A stretch of DNA of 61,065 nucleotides. Source: an uncultured beta proteobacterium. GTDB taxonomy: Bacteria; Pseudomonadota; Gammaproteobacteria; Burkholderiales; Burkholderiaceae_C. The first letter of the stretch is position 1, and the number at the start of each line of letters is the position of its first letter. Location of the stretch: assembly GCA_903886275.1 (NCBI GenBank), contig CAISLN010000046.1:1-61065 (forward strand), given 5' to 3'. This document shows positions 29,005 through 38,600 of this stretch, in pieces. A program made the position numbers and the translations under genes. A model generated the notes under the pieces. The model was not told where the DNA came from and made no database searches. It was given only the letters and a program-made list of their open reading frames with translations.

Positions 29005-30309
29005 ATGGCCCATATCGTGATCGTCGGAGCAGGAATCGGTGGCATGCCCGCCGCCTATGAGCTGCGCGAAATGCTACCCAAGGAACACAAGGTCACCGTC
29101 GTGAACGCGGTGGATTACTTCCAGTTCGTGCCCAGCAACCCCTGGCTGGCCGTGGGCTGGCGCCAGCGCGAGGAAATCACGCTGCCTATCCGGCCCTACC
29201 TGGAGCGCAAGGGCATCGCCTTTATTGCCCAGCCGGTCACCTCCATCCACGCCGATGCCAACACCCTGAGCCTGGGTGATGGTCAGGCCCTGGCCTATGA
29301 CTACCTGGTCATCACCACCGGCCCCAAGCTGGCGTTTAGCGAGGTGCCGGGTGCCGGCCCGCTGGCCCATGGTGGCGGTGGATTTAGCCATTCCATTTGC
29401 AGCGTGGACCATGCCCAGGCCTTCTGGGCCGATTACGAAAACTTCCTGAAAAACCCCGGCCCGTTGGTGATTGGCGCCATGCCAGGCGCCAGCTGCTTTG
29501 GCCCGGCCTATGAGTTCGCTTTCATCCTCGACACCGACCTGCGCCGGCGCAAGCTGCGCCATCTGGTGCCCATGACCTATGTGAGCAGCGAGCCCTATAT
29601 CGGCCACCTGGGCCTGGGCGGCGTGGGCGACAGCAAGTCCATGCTGGAGTCCGAAATGCGCAACCGCGACATGAAGTGGATCACCAACGCCAAGACCACC
29701 AAAGTGGAAGAGGGCAAGATGTTTGTTACCCAGCTCGACGACCTGGGCAATGTCTACAAGGAGCATGAGCTGTCCTTCAAACTGTCCATGATGCTGCCGG
29801 CCTTCAAGGGCGTGGACGCGGTGGCTGCGGTGCCCAAGCTGTGCAACCCGCGCGGCTTTGTGCTGATTGACGAGTTCCAGCGCAGCAAGGCCTACAAGAA
29901 CATTTTCTCGGCCGGCGTGTGCGTGTCCATCCCGCCGGTGGAAGTGACCCCGGTGGCCACCGGCACACCCAAGACCGGCTACATGATAGAGAGCATGGTG
30001 GGCGCCATCGCCCACAACATTGCGGATGAACTGGCGGGCAAACCGGCCACGGCCAAGGGCACTTGGAACGCGATTTGCCTGGCCGACATGGGTGACACGG
30101 GTGCGGCCTTTGTGGCCCTGCCTCAAATTCCGCCGCGCAATGTGAACTGGTTCAAAAAGGGCAAATGGGTGCACCTGGCCAAGATTGCCTTCGAGAAGTA
30201 CTTCATCCGCAAAATCAAAAAAGGCACCTCCGAGCCGGTGTACGAGAAGTACGTGCTCAAGGCGCTGGGCATTGTGCGCCTGGCCGACAAGATTCCCCAC
30301 CACCATTGA
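29005..30309 (+). CDS. Sulfide:quinone oxidoreductase-like flavoprotein
   Basis: A 434-residue FAD enzyme. The dinucleotide motif is IVGAGIGGMPAAYEL (residues 6-20), and YLVITTGP is the second FAD contact. Candidate redox cysteines are Cys132, Cys164 (GASCFGPAYEF, the SQR signature position), Cys280 (PKLCNPRGF) and Cys306. A C-terminal amphipathic stretch (WVHLAKIAFEKYFIRKIKKG) fits peripheral membrane attachment. SQR oxidises sulfide to persulfide/polysulfide and feeds electrons to quinone. Start chosen at 29005 behind CAGGAGA. It follows the RND permease by 38 bp, in one operon. Confidence 0.9.
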   Translation: MAHIVIVGAGIGGMPAAYELREMLPKEHKVTVVNAVDYFQFVPSNPWLAVGWRQREEITLPIRPYLERKGIAFIAQPVTSIHADANTLSLGDGQALAYDYLVITTGPKLAFSEVPGAGPLAHGGGGFSHSICSVDHAQAFWADYENFLKNPGPLVIGAMPGASCFGPAYEFAFILDTDLRRRKLRHLVPMTYVSSEPYIGHLGLGGVGDSKSMLESEMRNRDMKWITNAKTTKVEEGKMFVTQLDDLGNVYKEHELSFKLSMMLPAFKGVDAVAAVPKLCNPRGFVLIDEFQRSKAYKNIFSAGVCVSIPPVEVTPVATGTPKTGYMIESMVGAIAHNIADELAGKPATAKGTWNAICLADMGDTGAAFVALPQIPPRNVNWFKKGKWVHLAKIAFEKYFIRKIKKGTSEPVYEKYVLKALGIVRLADKIPHHH

Positions 30310-30329
30310 CTCCATCTCAAGGAAAAACC

Positions 30330-30554
30330 ATGACCGTAGACCGCTATATCCATCTCTTTGCCGGCAGCTTTATTTTGATCTCGCTGGCCCTTGGCATTGA
30401 CGCCAGCCCGCTGTTTGTGTCGCATTGGTGGCTGGCCTTTACCGCCTTTGTGGGCGCCAACCTGTTCCAGTTCGGCATCACCAATGTCTGCCCCATGGGC
30501 TGGATGCTCAAAAAGCTGGGCGTGCCGGAAGCCAACCTGGCTTGCTCGAAATAA
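30330..30554 (+). CDS. DUF2892 (YgaP membrane-domain) protein
   Basis: A 74-residue inner-membrane protein with two hydrophobic helices (YIHLFAGSFILISLALGI and WWLAFTAFVGANLFQFGI), followed by the family motif NVCPMGWMLKKLGV and a final Cys. DUF2892 is the membrane part of the E. coli rhodanese YgaP and is frequently encoded beside sulfide-oxidising or rhodanese genes. It probably handles persulfide sulfur at the membrane. It lies 20 nt after the SQR gene. Confidence 0.88.
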   Translation: MTVDRYIHLFAGSFILISLALGIDASPLFVSHWWLAFTAFVGANLFQFGITNVCPMGWMLKKLGVPEANLACSK

Positions 30555-30555
30555 A

Positions 30556-30569
30556 TCGATCTGTATCAA
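30556..30569. promoter_or_regulatory. FNR-like box before the CsoR-family gene
   Basis: TCGATCTGTATCAA matches TTGAT-N4-ATCAA at 9 of 10 positions and resembles the ccoG box. It begins 2 nt after the DUF2892 stop, 76 bp upstream of the regulator gene. Could drive a second, oxygen-responsive transcript. Confidence 0.45.
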
Positions 30570-30644
30570 TCGCCGCTGTGCCAAATGCAGGAAAGGACTG
30601 GGACAATGGCGGCCTTTAGTTACACCCCTTCGGAGACTTGCACC

Positions 30645-30935
30645 ATGAGCGTTTTGAAAGACGAAACCGCCAGAACCGACGTGCTCAACCGCCTGCGCCG
30701 CGCCGAGGGCCAGTTGCGCGGCATCCAGCGCATGGTGGAGGAAGGCGAGAACTGCCTCAAAATTGGCCAGCAGTTTTCTGCCGTGCGCAAGGCCCTGGAC
30801 AGCACCTACCTGCGCATGACGGTGTGCTTTTTGGAGCAGGAGCTCAACGAACGCATCCAGCCCGATGAAGCGCAAAAAACCGATCTGGCCTTGATGGTCA
30901 AGGACATGGAGACCCTGCTGGCGCGCATTGGTTAG
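30645..30935 (+). CDS. CsoR/FrmR-superfamily transcriptional repressor
   Basis: A 96-residue all-helical regulator: NRLRRAEGQLRGIQRMVEEG (helix 1) is the superfamily signature, followed by Cys37 and QQFSAVRKALDSTYLR. Only Cys37 and Cys61 are present. Aligned on SAVxxALD, Cys61 falls one residue before the histidine of CsoR/FrmR and five before the second cysteine of CstR, so it is neither a classical copper site nor a canonical CstR. Together with SQR and persulfide dioxygenase genes, a persulfide or reactive-sulfur sensor is the best guess. Start at 30645, shortly after CGGAG. Confidence 0.9.
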   Translation: MSVLKDETARTDVLNRLRRAEGQLRGIQRMVEEGENCLKIGQQFSAVRKALDSTYLRMTVCFLEQELNERIQPDEAQKTDLALMVKDMETLLARIG

Positions 30936-31044
30936 ACAGAGGGCCACCACTGGCAGGGAAAACCCAGGGAAAATGAGCGCCAGATATCGGCTTAGGTTTC
31001 AAATTCGGCGCTTACAAGTGGCTACACTTCCAACCGGATCAGCC

Positions 31045-32142
31045 ATGCAACCCCTACAGCTATTCGACCCCTCCTCCAGCACCTATACCTATGTGCTGTA
31101 TGACACCGCCACGCGCGAAGCGCTGATCATCGACCCCGTAGATGACCAGATAGAACGCGATCTGGAGGTGCTGCGCCAACATGGCTTGCGCCTGCTGTGG
31201 GCGCTGGAAACCCATGCGCACGCCGACCACATCACCAGTGCCGCACTGTTGGCCGAACATACTGCGGCCCAAACCGCAGCACCTGCGGAATGCGGCATCC
31301 GCACGGCAGCGGTGCAACTGGCGCATGGCGACTTGCTGCAGTTTGGCAGCGAAACCCTACGCGCACTGCACACGCCCGGCCACACCGCAGGCAGCATGAG
31401 CTATGTCTGGCGCGACCATGTATTTACCGGCGATACGCTGTTGATCAACGGCTGCGGCCGCACCGACTTCCAGTCGGGCAGCGCAGCGGACCTGTACCAC
31501 AGCATCACCCAAATTTTGTTCAAGCTGCCCGGCGCCACCAAGGTCTGGCCGGGACACGATTACCACGGACACCTGCACTCCAGCATTGGCCAGGAACAAG
31601 CCCACAACGCCCGCGTCGCGGGCAAAACCTTGCAGGAATTCACCACCACCATGGACGCACTCCATCTCCCCAAACCCCAACGCATAGACGAGGCCGTACC
31701 CGCCAACCTGCATTCCGGCATGCGCCAGGATAGCGTGCCCAGCCGAACAGCCGCCGCAGGCTACGCGGGAGACGTAAGCCCCGCCCTGGCCCATGCCTGG
31801 TGGCAGGCCGGCGAGGCCGTGCTGGTCGATGTGCGCACCGATGCCGAACGCGAATGGGTGGGCTTTGTGCCCGGCGCTATTGCAGTGGCCTGGAAGCAGT
31901 GGCCCGGCATGGCCATGAACCCTGACTTTGACAGCGCGCTACTGGCTGCAGCGGGTGACAAGAAAGTGCTGCTGCTGTGCCGCAGCGGCGTGCGCTCCAT
32001 TGCTGCGGCCAAACGCGCAACGGAGCTGGGCCTGCAGGCCTTCAATATTTTGGAAGGCTTTGAGGGCGAGCACGACAGCCATGCCCAGCGTGGTCACAGG
32101 GGCGGCTGGCGCCTGTCTGGCCTGCCCTGGCGCCAAGGCTGA
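31045..32142 (+). CDS. Persulfide dioxygenase-rhodanese fusion (ETHE1/CstB-like)
   Basis: A 365-residue two-domain enzyme. The metallo-beta-lactamase-fold persulfide dioxygenase (about 1-240) has His57, His59, Asp61 and His62 (ETHAHADH), His113 (TPGHT), Asp130 (FTGD) and His171 (GHD), as in ETHE1 with its mononuclear iron site. The C-terminal rhodanese (about 270-365) has active-site Cys312 in CRSGVRS. Such fusions oxidise glutathione persulfide to sulfite and exchange sulfane sulfur, often forming thiosulfate. The ATG at 31045 was chosen because the longer reading overlaps the regulator stop. Completes the sulfide oxidation pathway. Confidence 0.92.
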   Translation: MQPLQLFDPSSSTYTYVLYDTATREALIIDPVDDQIERDLEVLRQHGLRLLWALETHAHADHITSAALLAEHTAAQTAAPAECGIRTAAVQLAHGDLLQFGSETLRALHTPGHTAGSMSYVWRDHVFTGDTLLINGCGRTDFQSGSAADLYHSITQILFKLPGATKVWPGHDYHGHLHSSIGQEQAHNARVAGKTLQEFTTTMDALHLPKPQRIDEAVPANLHSGMRQDSVPSRTAAAGYAGDVSPALAHAWWQAGEAVLVDVRTDAEREWVGFVPGAIAVAWKQWPGMAMNPDFDSALLAAAGDKKVLLLCRSGVRSIAAAKRATELGLQAFNILEGFEGEHDSHAQRGHRGGWRLSGLPWRQG

Positions 32143-32147
32143 GACGC

Positions 32148-32915
32148 ATGACTTTTCTCGCACTGGACATTGGCAACACGCGCTTGAAATGGGCGCTCTA
32201 CGACAGCCCCCGCAGCGGTGCCCTGCTGCTAGAGCAAGGCGCCGAGTTTTTGGAAAACATCGAGAAGCTGGCCGAAGGCCCGTGGAGCAACCTCAAGGCG
32301 CCCCAACAGGTGCTGGGTTGTGCCGTGGCCAGTGATGTGATCCGGCGCCGCGTCGAAGACCAAATGGAAGCCTGGGATGTGGCACCGCAATGGGTGGTGG
32401 CAAGCGACGCCGAGGCCGGCCTGCGCAACGGCTACGACCACCCGGCCCGCCTGGGTTCGGACCGCTGGGTCGCCATGATTGGCGCCTACCAATACCTGCT
32501 CTCGCAAGGCCCGGCACAACCCATGGTGCTGGTGATGGTGGGCACCGCCGTCACCGTGGAAGCGGTGGACGCCAGCGGCAAATTTCTGGGCGGCCTGATT
32601 CTGCCCGGTCACGGCATCATGCTGCGCGCGCTCGAATCCGGCACCGCTGGCCTGCATGTGCCCACCGGTGAGGTCACACCCTTTCCCACCAACACCAGCG
32701 ACGCGCTCACCAGCGGGGGCACCTATGCCATTGCCGGCGCGGTGGAATGCATGGTGCAGCATCTGCGCGCACACTGCGCTGCCGAGCCCAAATGCATCAT
32801 CACCGGGGGTGCGGCCTGGAAGATGGCGCCCAGCATGACGCGCCCTTTCGAACTGGTGGACAACCTGATTTTTGACGGTCTGCTGTACATCGCGCAAAGG
32901 CGCTTTGGCGGCTAG
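32148..32915 (+). CDS. coaX: Type III pantothenate kinase
   Basis: A 255-residue ASKHA-fold kinase that phosphorylates pantothenate, the first step of coenzyme A synthesis, without acetyl-CoA feedback. The ATP phosphate-1 motif is [15 protein letters not shown], with [10 protein letters not shown] and [11 protein letters not shown] in the middle and [15 protein letters not shown] in the substrate region. TGGAAW near the C-terminus is the adenosine motif. It begins 5 nt after the persulfide dioxygenase gene, probably on the same transcript, although the two functions are not obviously related. Confidence 0.95.
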   Translation: MTFLALDIGNTRLKWALYDSPRSGALLLEQGAEFLENIEKLAEGPWSNLKAPQQVLGCAVASDVIRRRVEDQMEAWDVAPQWVVASDAEAGLRNGYDHPARLGSDRWVAMIGAYQYLLSQGPAQPMVLVMVGTAVTVEAVDASGKFLGGLILPGHGIMLRALESGTAGLHVPTGEVTPFPTNTSDALTSGGTYAIAGAVECMVQHLRAHCAAEPKCIITGGAAWKMAPSMTRPFELVDNLIFDGLLYIAQRRFGG

Positions 32916-32952
32916 GTTTTGGCGGCGGCAAGAAGCTGGATCTTTGTCAGGA

Positions 32953-32980
32953 CTACCGAAGACACCGCTGTCACCGGTAG
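32953..32980. terminator. Stem-loop between coaX and the tubulin-like gene cluster
   Basis: CTACCG/CGGTAG enclosing GACA/TGTC with small internal bulges. It lies in the 116-bp gap between two convergent transcripts. There is no T-tract, so a structure-only or rho-dependent terminator is a guess. Confidence 0.4.
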
Positions 32981-33031
32981 CGACATGCCAGACAGCTCAT
33001 TCAGACTCTGGGCGCCAATTTCAACTATGCG

Positions 33032-33748
33032 TTAGCGCGCGGCCAGAACCGTGACGCTGGAGCCGTCCCACACCATTTGCGTAGCCTGCGCGTTGCGTGC
33101 CATCTCAACGCCGTTGACAAACAACTTGGTTTGCACCGTGTATTTGCCTTGGGGAACGCCCTCTGGAATCGTGAGATTGAACGAGTTGGTATAAGCGCCA
33201 GCAGTCTTGACCTGCTCGGATTTCACAGCCACCGGCTTGGAGCCCGACTGCAGCGGTTTGCCATCCGGGCTGATCAGCGTGAGTTCTTCCTTCACGTCGG
33301 TGACCTTGGTGCGTGAGCCATTGGCCAGTTCGAAATTCGAGTTGACCTGGAACTTCTCACCACGGCGCACGGTAGGCGACGCGGCGACAGTGGAGTAACT
33401 CACCACCTTGGGCTCGGCCGATAGCGCGCCATTGCGCTTGATGTAGTCCGCGTCCACCTGCTCAGCCGTTTTGACCTGCTGGGACTTCACAAATAGGCAC
33501 ATACCGGCGCCAGCTGCGGCGCCTAAGGCTGCGGCCTTGGCATTGTTACGCGGGTCGCCCAGGGCACTGTTGAGCAGCAGGGCAAGGCCTCCGCCAATGG
33601 CCGCAGACATGCCCGTACTGCAATCGTCCGAAGCCGCTGTGCCCGATTGACTGGTTTGACCCGTTTGACCCGGTGCGGCACAGCCAGACAGATAGACCAC
33701 GGCCACCGCACAGACACATGCGCGCTGAATACTTTTACTGTGAATCAC
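33032..33748 (-). CDS. Glycine-zipper lipoprotein of the tubulin-like cluster
   Basis: A 238-residue lipoprotein starting at a GTG (VIHSKSIQRACVC) preceded by GGGG. The lipobox is near VYLSGC. Residues about 45-80 form a glycine/alanine-rich hydrophobic segment (GMSAAIGGGLALLL...AAALGAAAGAGMCLF), a glycine-zipper that can insert in or span a membrane. The C-terminal half (about 120-238) is an immunoglobulin-like beta domain (RRGEKFQVNSNFELANG...QGKYTVQTKLFVNG). Probably outer-membrane or periplasmic. Last gene of the seven-gene unit, 25 nt after the preceding one. Function unknown. Confidence 0.82.
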   Translation of the reverse strand: MIHSKSIQRACVCAVAVVYLSGCAAPGQTGQTSQSGTAASDDCSTGMSAAIGGGLALLLNSALGDPRNNAKAAALGAAAGAGMCLFVKSQQVKTAEQVDADYIKRNGALSAEPKVVSYSTVAASPTVRRGEKFQVNSNFELANGSRTKVTDVKEELTLISPDGKPLQSGSKPVAVKSEQVKTAGAYTNSFNLTIPEGVPQGKYTVQTKLFVNGVEMARNAQATQMVWDGSSVTVLAAR

Positions 33749-33773
33749 TTTTTTACCCCTTTTGAAAATACCG

Positions 33774-34895
33774 TTACTCAATCTTGATTTCGCGAATGGC
33801 CTTTTCCTGCAAGCGCTGGATCTCCGCTCTGAGCCTCCTGGCCTCCGCATTGGCCGGGTTCATTTCCAGCACCGTGTTGACCCGCGCCAGCGCGGAATCC
33901 AGACGTGCGCCTTGCAGGTCGCCAGTGGCCTTGCTGAGAATGCTCTGCTCCACTTGCGCGGTGCCCTGGGGCTGGGGTGCAGGCAAGGCCGCAGGCACTG
34001 GCTGTACTGGCGTGAGAACCGGTGCTAGCCTGGGGGCCACCGGGATAATCGTTTCCACAGGCAAGATGGGTTTGGGAACAGGCACGGCACCGAGCAAGCC
34101 GGTCGTGAGCGTGGAAGCTGCTGAGGCGGGCTTGGAATTGCTGACCGTACGCACGATGTCGCGCGCGCTTTGGCTCTTGGCGCACAGGCCCGACAACTCG
34201 CCCACTTTTTGCTGGGCACGCAACAGCTGGTTGCTGCGCAAGAGGCTCTGTATGGAACCAACGACCCGGCTGCAACTGGCCGATTCTTTGCCGATATCGC
34301 GCTGCAGGGTGTTGGCTTTGACGAGTTGCTCGCCCGTGCAAGACACCACGGCCAGGCGCGTCTTGGACAGCGCGACTTCAAAATTGCCGTCGGATAGGCG
34401 CTGGGTTGCATCGATCAGCAGTTGCTGGCAGGCCAAGGCCTTGGAATTGTCAGCACTGTTTTTGGGAAACAAAAAGGCCCAGGCTGCGACCATGATCCCA
34501 ACAAACAAACCGGTGACGAGCAGGTATTTGCCAATCGACCCACCTGGCGGCTTGGTGGTACCGGTTTCAACGGTGGTGACTGGCAGGGTTTGCACCTGGG
34601 GTGCGGGCTGCTCCACTACCAGGGGAGGAGCCGGTGGCACAACGGGCTCTGGCTTGCGTTGTGGCTGAACTTGTTTGGCCTTGCGCTTTGACACGACAAC
34701 AGGTTCAGGCGCGGGCGCAAGCTCAGGCACAGCCACCGGTGCAACTTCAGGTGCCGGCACGGGCTCAGGGGCAACGTCAGGTACGGCTTGCGCTAGCTCA
34801 CTGCCACAAAAGGGACAAAACCCCACTTTTCCTTGCAGCAAATGCCCGTTGGAGCAATTCACTGCAAATCCTGTTTCCTCTTGGCTCAGACTCAT
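33774..34895 (-). CDS. Zinc-ribbon/TM/TPR-like membrane protein
   Basis: A 373-residue protein. The N-terminal zinc ribbon has Cys14 and CPFC (Cys27, Cys30). A Pro/Ala/Val/Glu-rich linker (35-115) is followed by one membrane helix (about 122-143, YLLVTGLFVGIMVAAWAFLF). An external helical region with cysteines (LACQQLL, VVSCTG, ESASCS, SGLCAK) and a final TPR-like unit (SALARVNTVLEMNPANAEARRLRAEI) come last. It resembles the zinc-ribbon/TM/TPR protein encoded at 44854. Its ATG overlaps the upstream stop (ATGA). It probably bridges the cytoplasm and periplasm. Function unknown. Confidence 0.8.
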   Translation of the reverse strand: MSLSQEETGFAVNCSNGHLLQGKVGFCPFCGSELAQAVPDVAPEPVPAPEVAPVAVPELAPAPEPVVVSKRKAKQVQPQRKPEPVVPPAPPLVVEQPAPQVQTLPVTTVETGTTKPPGGSIGKYLLVTGLFVGIMVAAWAFLFPKNSADNSKALACQQLLIDATQRLSDGNFEVALSKTRLAVVSCTGEQLVKANTLQRDIGKESASCSRVVGSIQSLLRSNQLLRAQQKVGELSGLCAKSQSARDIVRTVSNSKPASAASTLTTGLLGAVPVPKPILPVETIIPVAPRLAPVLTPVQPVPAALPAPQPQGTAQVEQSILSKATGDLQGARLDSALARVNTVLEMNPANAEARRLRAEIQRLQEKAIREIKIE

Positions 34896-35644
34896 TTTTT
34901 ACCCGAAAAAACCGCGCACATCACAAAGCACAGCAAGGATAGAAGCGCCAGGGGAATCAGCACCGGCAACACCATATAGCTGCTGCCCACCAGGGCAACA
35001 CTGCCAATGGCCGAGCCCAAGAGCAGGCCGCCAAACAAGGCCCAGCCAGCCAGTCCGGCGGTATTGGGCGAGCGCTTCAGGCTGCCCACCAGATAGTTCT
35101 CAAAGGCGCTGCGAATAAAGAAAAACACCAGGGCCAGACCCAAGAGCGAAAGTGCGCCCACCAGGTAGCGCGGCGATGCGGGCAGTGCCGGTCCCGTGCG
35201 GGTCAGCACATAGGGCTTCCATTCCTCATTGGTCAGCGGGCAGCCAGCTTCCTTGGTGTTACTTGTAAATTGTTTCCAACGCCCTTCCAGGCGATTGCCG
35301 TCGGATGACAACTCCAATTCAAACTCGACCCATTGACCCCAGTTTTTGCCGCAGAAATCCTTAAGATTCACCGGTAGTCCTGTGGCAATTTTGCCGCGCA
35401 AGGAAGTTCCATCCACCGTGGCGATAAAAAAATGCTCGCCAAAAAATGCAATGAAGCTGGGATCACGCGTCACCCCACTCACCTTGCGTCCCTCCTGCAC
35501 CAAGGTGGCGGTGACGGTGGCGTTTTCGTTATAGCTGTTCTGACCGACCCAACCACCGCTCAGGTTGACCTCGGTCGTCTGCAGGCAGGAGGCCAGCAGC
35601 AGCGAAACAATAGCAAGCGCGAGGCGAGGATTGGGGTAGTTCAT
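34892..35644 (-). CDS. Lipoprotein with C-terminal four-helix-like membrane module
   Basis: A 250-residue protein with a signal sequence and lipobox LLASC. A periplasmic beta domain follows (about 25-150, SGGWVGQNSYNENATVTATLVQEGRKVSG, like small lipocalin-type domains). The C-terminus (about 165-250) is hydrophobic and contains FENYLVGSLKRSPNTAGLAG, closely matching the protein encoded at 39402. I chose the ATG at 35644; a TTG at 35659 is the only longer option. It overlaps the next gene by 4 nt. Having both a lipobox and membrane helices is unusual. Function unknown. Confidence 0.8.
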   Translation of the reverse strand: MNYPNPRLALAIVSLLLASCLQTTEVNLSGGWVGQNSYNENATVTATLVQEGRKVSGVTRDPSFIAFFGEHFFIATVDGTSLRGKIATGLPVNLKDFCGKNWGQWVEFELELSSDGNRLEGRWKQFTSNTKEAGCPLTNEEWKPYVLTRTGPALPASPRYLVGALSLLGLALVFFFIRSAFENYLVGSLKRSPNTAGLAGWALFGGLLLGSAIGSVALVGSSYMVLPVLIPLALLSLLCFVMCAVFSGKK

Positions 35645-35682
35645 ATGGGGTGCTGACAAGCGTGGGATGACATGCCGCTGGG

Positions 35683-38600
35683 CTATGGAAATGCGGGCGC
35701 AGGTGGCGCAGGTGGCGCAGGTGCCACGGCACCAGCCAAGGGCGGCCCGAACAACGCGGCCAGCTCAGGCACCTGGCCTGCAGCCAGCCACGCAGCCATG
35801 CCGGCACGCCACACCATGGAAGACACGGTCAATTGCCCAGTGGGCACAAAAGTGACCAGGGACTGCATGGTGTAGGGCCCATATTGCTGCGCGCCCACCA
35901 GCAGGTGGAACTGCAGGTCCGGCAGCGCAGTCGGTGGCGGCGGCGGTGCCATGCCGGGTGCAGGCGGGGGCGCCATGCCCGCAGGGGCGCAAGACTGGGC
36001 GCCCAGGCTCCAGCCAGGCTGCAGCACTTCACCCTTGAGAAGAAGCTTGTTCTGCAACGTCTCCTTGTTGACTTCATAAGGGTAGGGATCGCCGGTGGAG
36101 CCGCTGATCTCGTCGCAGCATTGCGCCAAGGCCTCGTGCGCAGTCCTGAGCAACTGCTTGGCCTGCGTTTCGCCAACCTTGGCAGTCAGGCGGTCCCTGT
36201 ACATTTCGGCCAACTGTTCACAGGCCAGGGTGGGCAAATGCTTTTCATCCCTGTCGCTGTCATCGACCCGCTTGACCACTATCGGGTAGACCGAGTCCCG
36301 GTAATACTCCAGCAGTGCCACCCAGATGGCCAGCTGGTCTGGCGTCTTCAATTCGTCCAGCGCATCCTCGACTTCCTCCTGCAGCGCAGGCCGGAACGGA
36401 CCCAGGCCCTCCAAACGCAGCATGCGTTCAGAGTTCACCGAGCGCATGCCGCCCTTGACCCTTTGCTTGTACAGGTCGGCGTCCTGGCCCCTGCCGGTGC
36501 GGGTCAAAATGCCCAGCGCCACGGTTTGCACAAACAACTTGAAGTCTTCCATGCGCGAGGTCAGCTCGTCGGTGGTGAGCTCGCGCGGATGCACAAAGGT
36601 GCTGGTGCGGCGATGGGTGTGCGCTGGCACCTTGGCGTTTTCTTCCACATAGGCCGTGTACCAATCGTCCAACGCCTTCAAGGAAGGCAGCGGCAGACCG
36701 GTCAGCTCGACATAGCAGACCAGCTTGCCGGGCGTATCGATTTCCACAAAATCGACCTGCTTGGTGGTCATCATCGACATGGTGGGCACGCGGCTTCTGA
36801 GCTCGTTGCCATAGCGTGCGGCAAATAGCTTGGAGTCCTTGACCCCGATGAAACACTTGTACTGGTCGTCCGGATTGCTTTCCTTGAGGTATTTGTCGAG
36901 CTTGGCTGCCACCCACGGCATGGCGCGCTGCATGACATCGGTGAACAGCTGACCGCGGTTCTGGTGCAGCTCCAACGCTGCAAACAGCGGGTTTTCTTCT
37001 TCTGCGTTGCTGCCACTGCCAGCGATGAGGGCCAGGGCGCGGTTGCGCAACTTGCCGAGCAGCTCGGTGCGACCGCTGTCTTGCTTGAGCATGACAAACA
37101 GTTGCTGCGTGCCGCCCAAGTCTTCAAAGGCCTGCTCGGCCCATTCGCGCGCCTGTTTGGGCGGCAGCATTTCCAGCTCGTCAATGCTGCTGCGCGGTGC
37201 CGGCAGCACGAAATACATGGCGTGGCCCTGCTTCATGGCCTCGGAAGTCAGTTCGATCTGGTTCTCTGCATCGCGGATGATGGCGCGCACCATGGTGCGA
37301 CCCTCTTCCAGATTGCCGATGAAGCCGCCCCAGGTCGGGTTGCCATCCGCATCGGTGCCGGTCTTCTTGCCCAGGCCTTCCGACAGCTCGTGCACCAGCA
37401 CCGCCGCTTCGCGGCAGGCTGCACTGTAAATATGGTAGCGAACATACAGGCCCACGGCGCTGGAGATCTGCTTGAGCTTGGCCTTGGCCTGGGTCTCGCC
37501 CCCCAGCAGTTTGCCTATGGCTTGCTGCAAGTGGTCTTGCAGGGTGCCGGTCTCCCGGCTGCGCAGATGTCCGGACAGGTCCGAGAACCACTTGGCGTTC
37601 AATTCCAGCGCCTTGACCAGTCCGGTGTTGGCATTTTCCATGCGGTCCTTGAGCCGCAAAATCAACTCAATGGTGTAGTCGAGTCCGCCGCGCTCCTTGT
37701 TGTCCACGCGCGACCACAGGGCCTTGATCAGCCCGTCCTTGCGTTCGGGCGACAGCAGCTCGGCCAGCAGCTCCGCGCGCCGGCGTTTGATGGCGTCTTC
37801 ATGCAGGCCCGAACCCGACTCCACGGCCTTGAAGGTGTCATGGTTGATCTGCTTGATGGCATCGGCAATCTTGAGCGGCCATTCCTTGTGGCCTCCGCCC
37901 TGGCCGATTTGCTCGAAGGTGTCGCGGATCTGGGTCTCGATATCGTCCAGACGCGAAACCCCATTGACCCGCAGCAGCTCCATCAGAATCGGATAGATGG
38001 TGCGCTCGGCTCCCTTGCGGTATTCCTCGGTTTGCTCGACGAAATCGTAGTTGATGATTTCGTTGTCCACCCCCAGGTGCATGCGGTTGGCCAGCAGCTC
38101 GTCGCGCTCTTGCTCGGTCGGGCTGTTGACCTTGTTGTCGGCCTTGCTGTCTTCGGAAGAGACACCGAAAAAGGCCTTGAGCATGCCATTGACCTGGCGG
38201 AACAGGACGATGTTTTTCTTCTGTTCCAGATGCGTGTCTATGGTGGCCTGGCCAAAGCTGGAGTAACCGCGCGAGAACGTCAGCTTCATGTCGCCGTAGG
38301 TTTGCTGGTCTACGCGGGACAGATAGGGCTGTATCTTGTGCTGGTTCTGGTTGACCGAAATCGAGCGCTTCTTGTTGGCAAATTCAGCGGTTGAAAAATC
38401 TTCAAACAGGGCATCGGCCAGCATGTCATACAGATCTTTGATATCGGAGGTCTGCGCGCCCGCCAGATTGGCGGTGTCGGCCAGATAGACGTTGCTGTAA
38501 GGCGTCTCCGGCATGTCGCGTATGGTCTCGTTTTCGGCCCAGCGTTTGATGTACCTGGAGCCCTGGCGCATGGAGGTCTCCAGTTCCATCAAGGCGGCAT

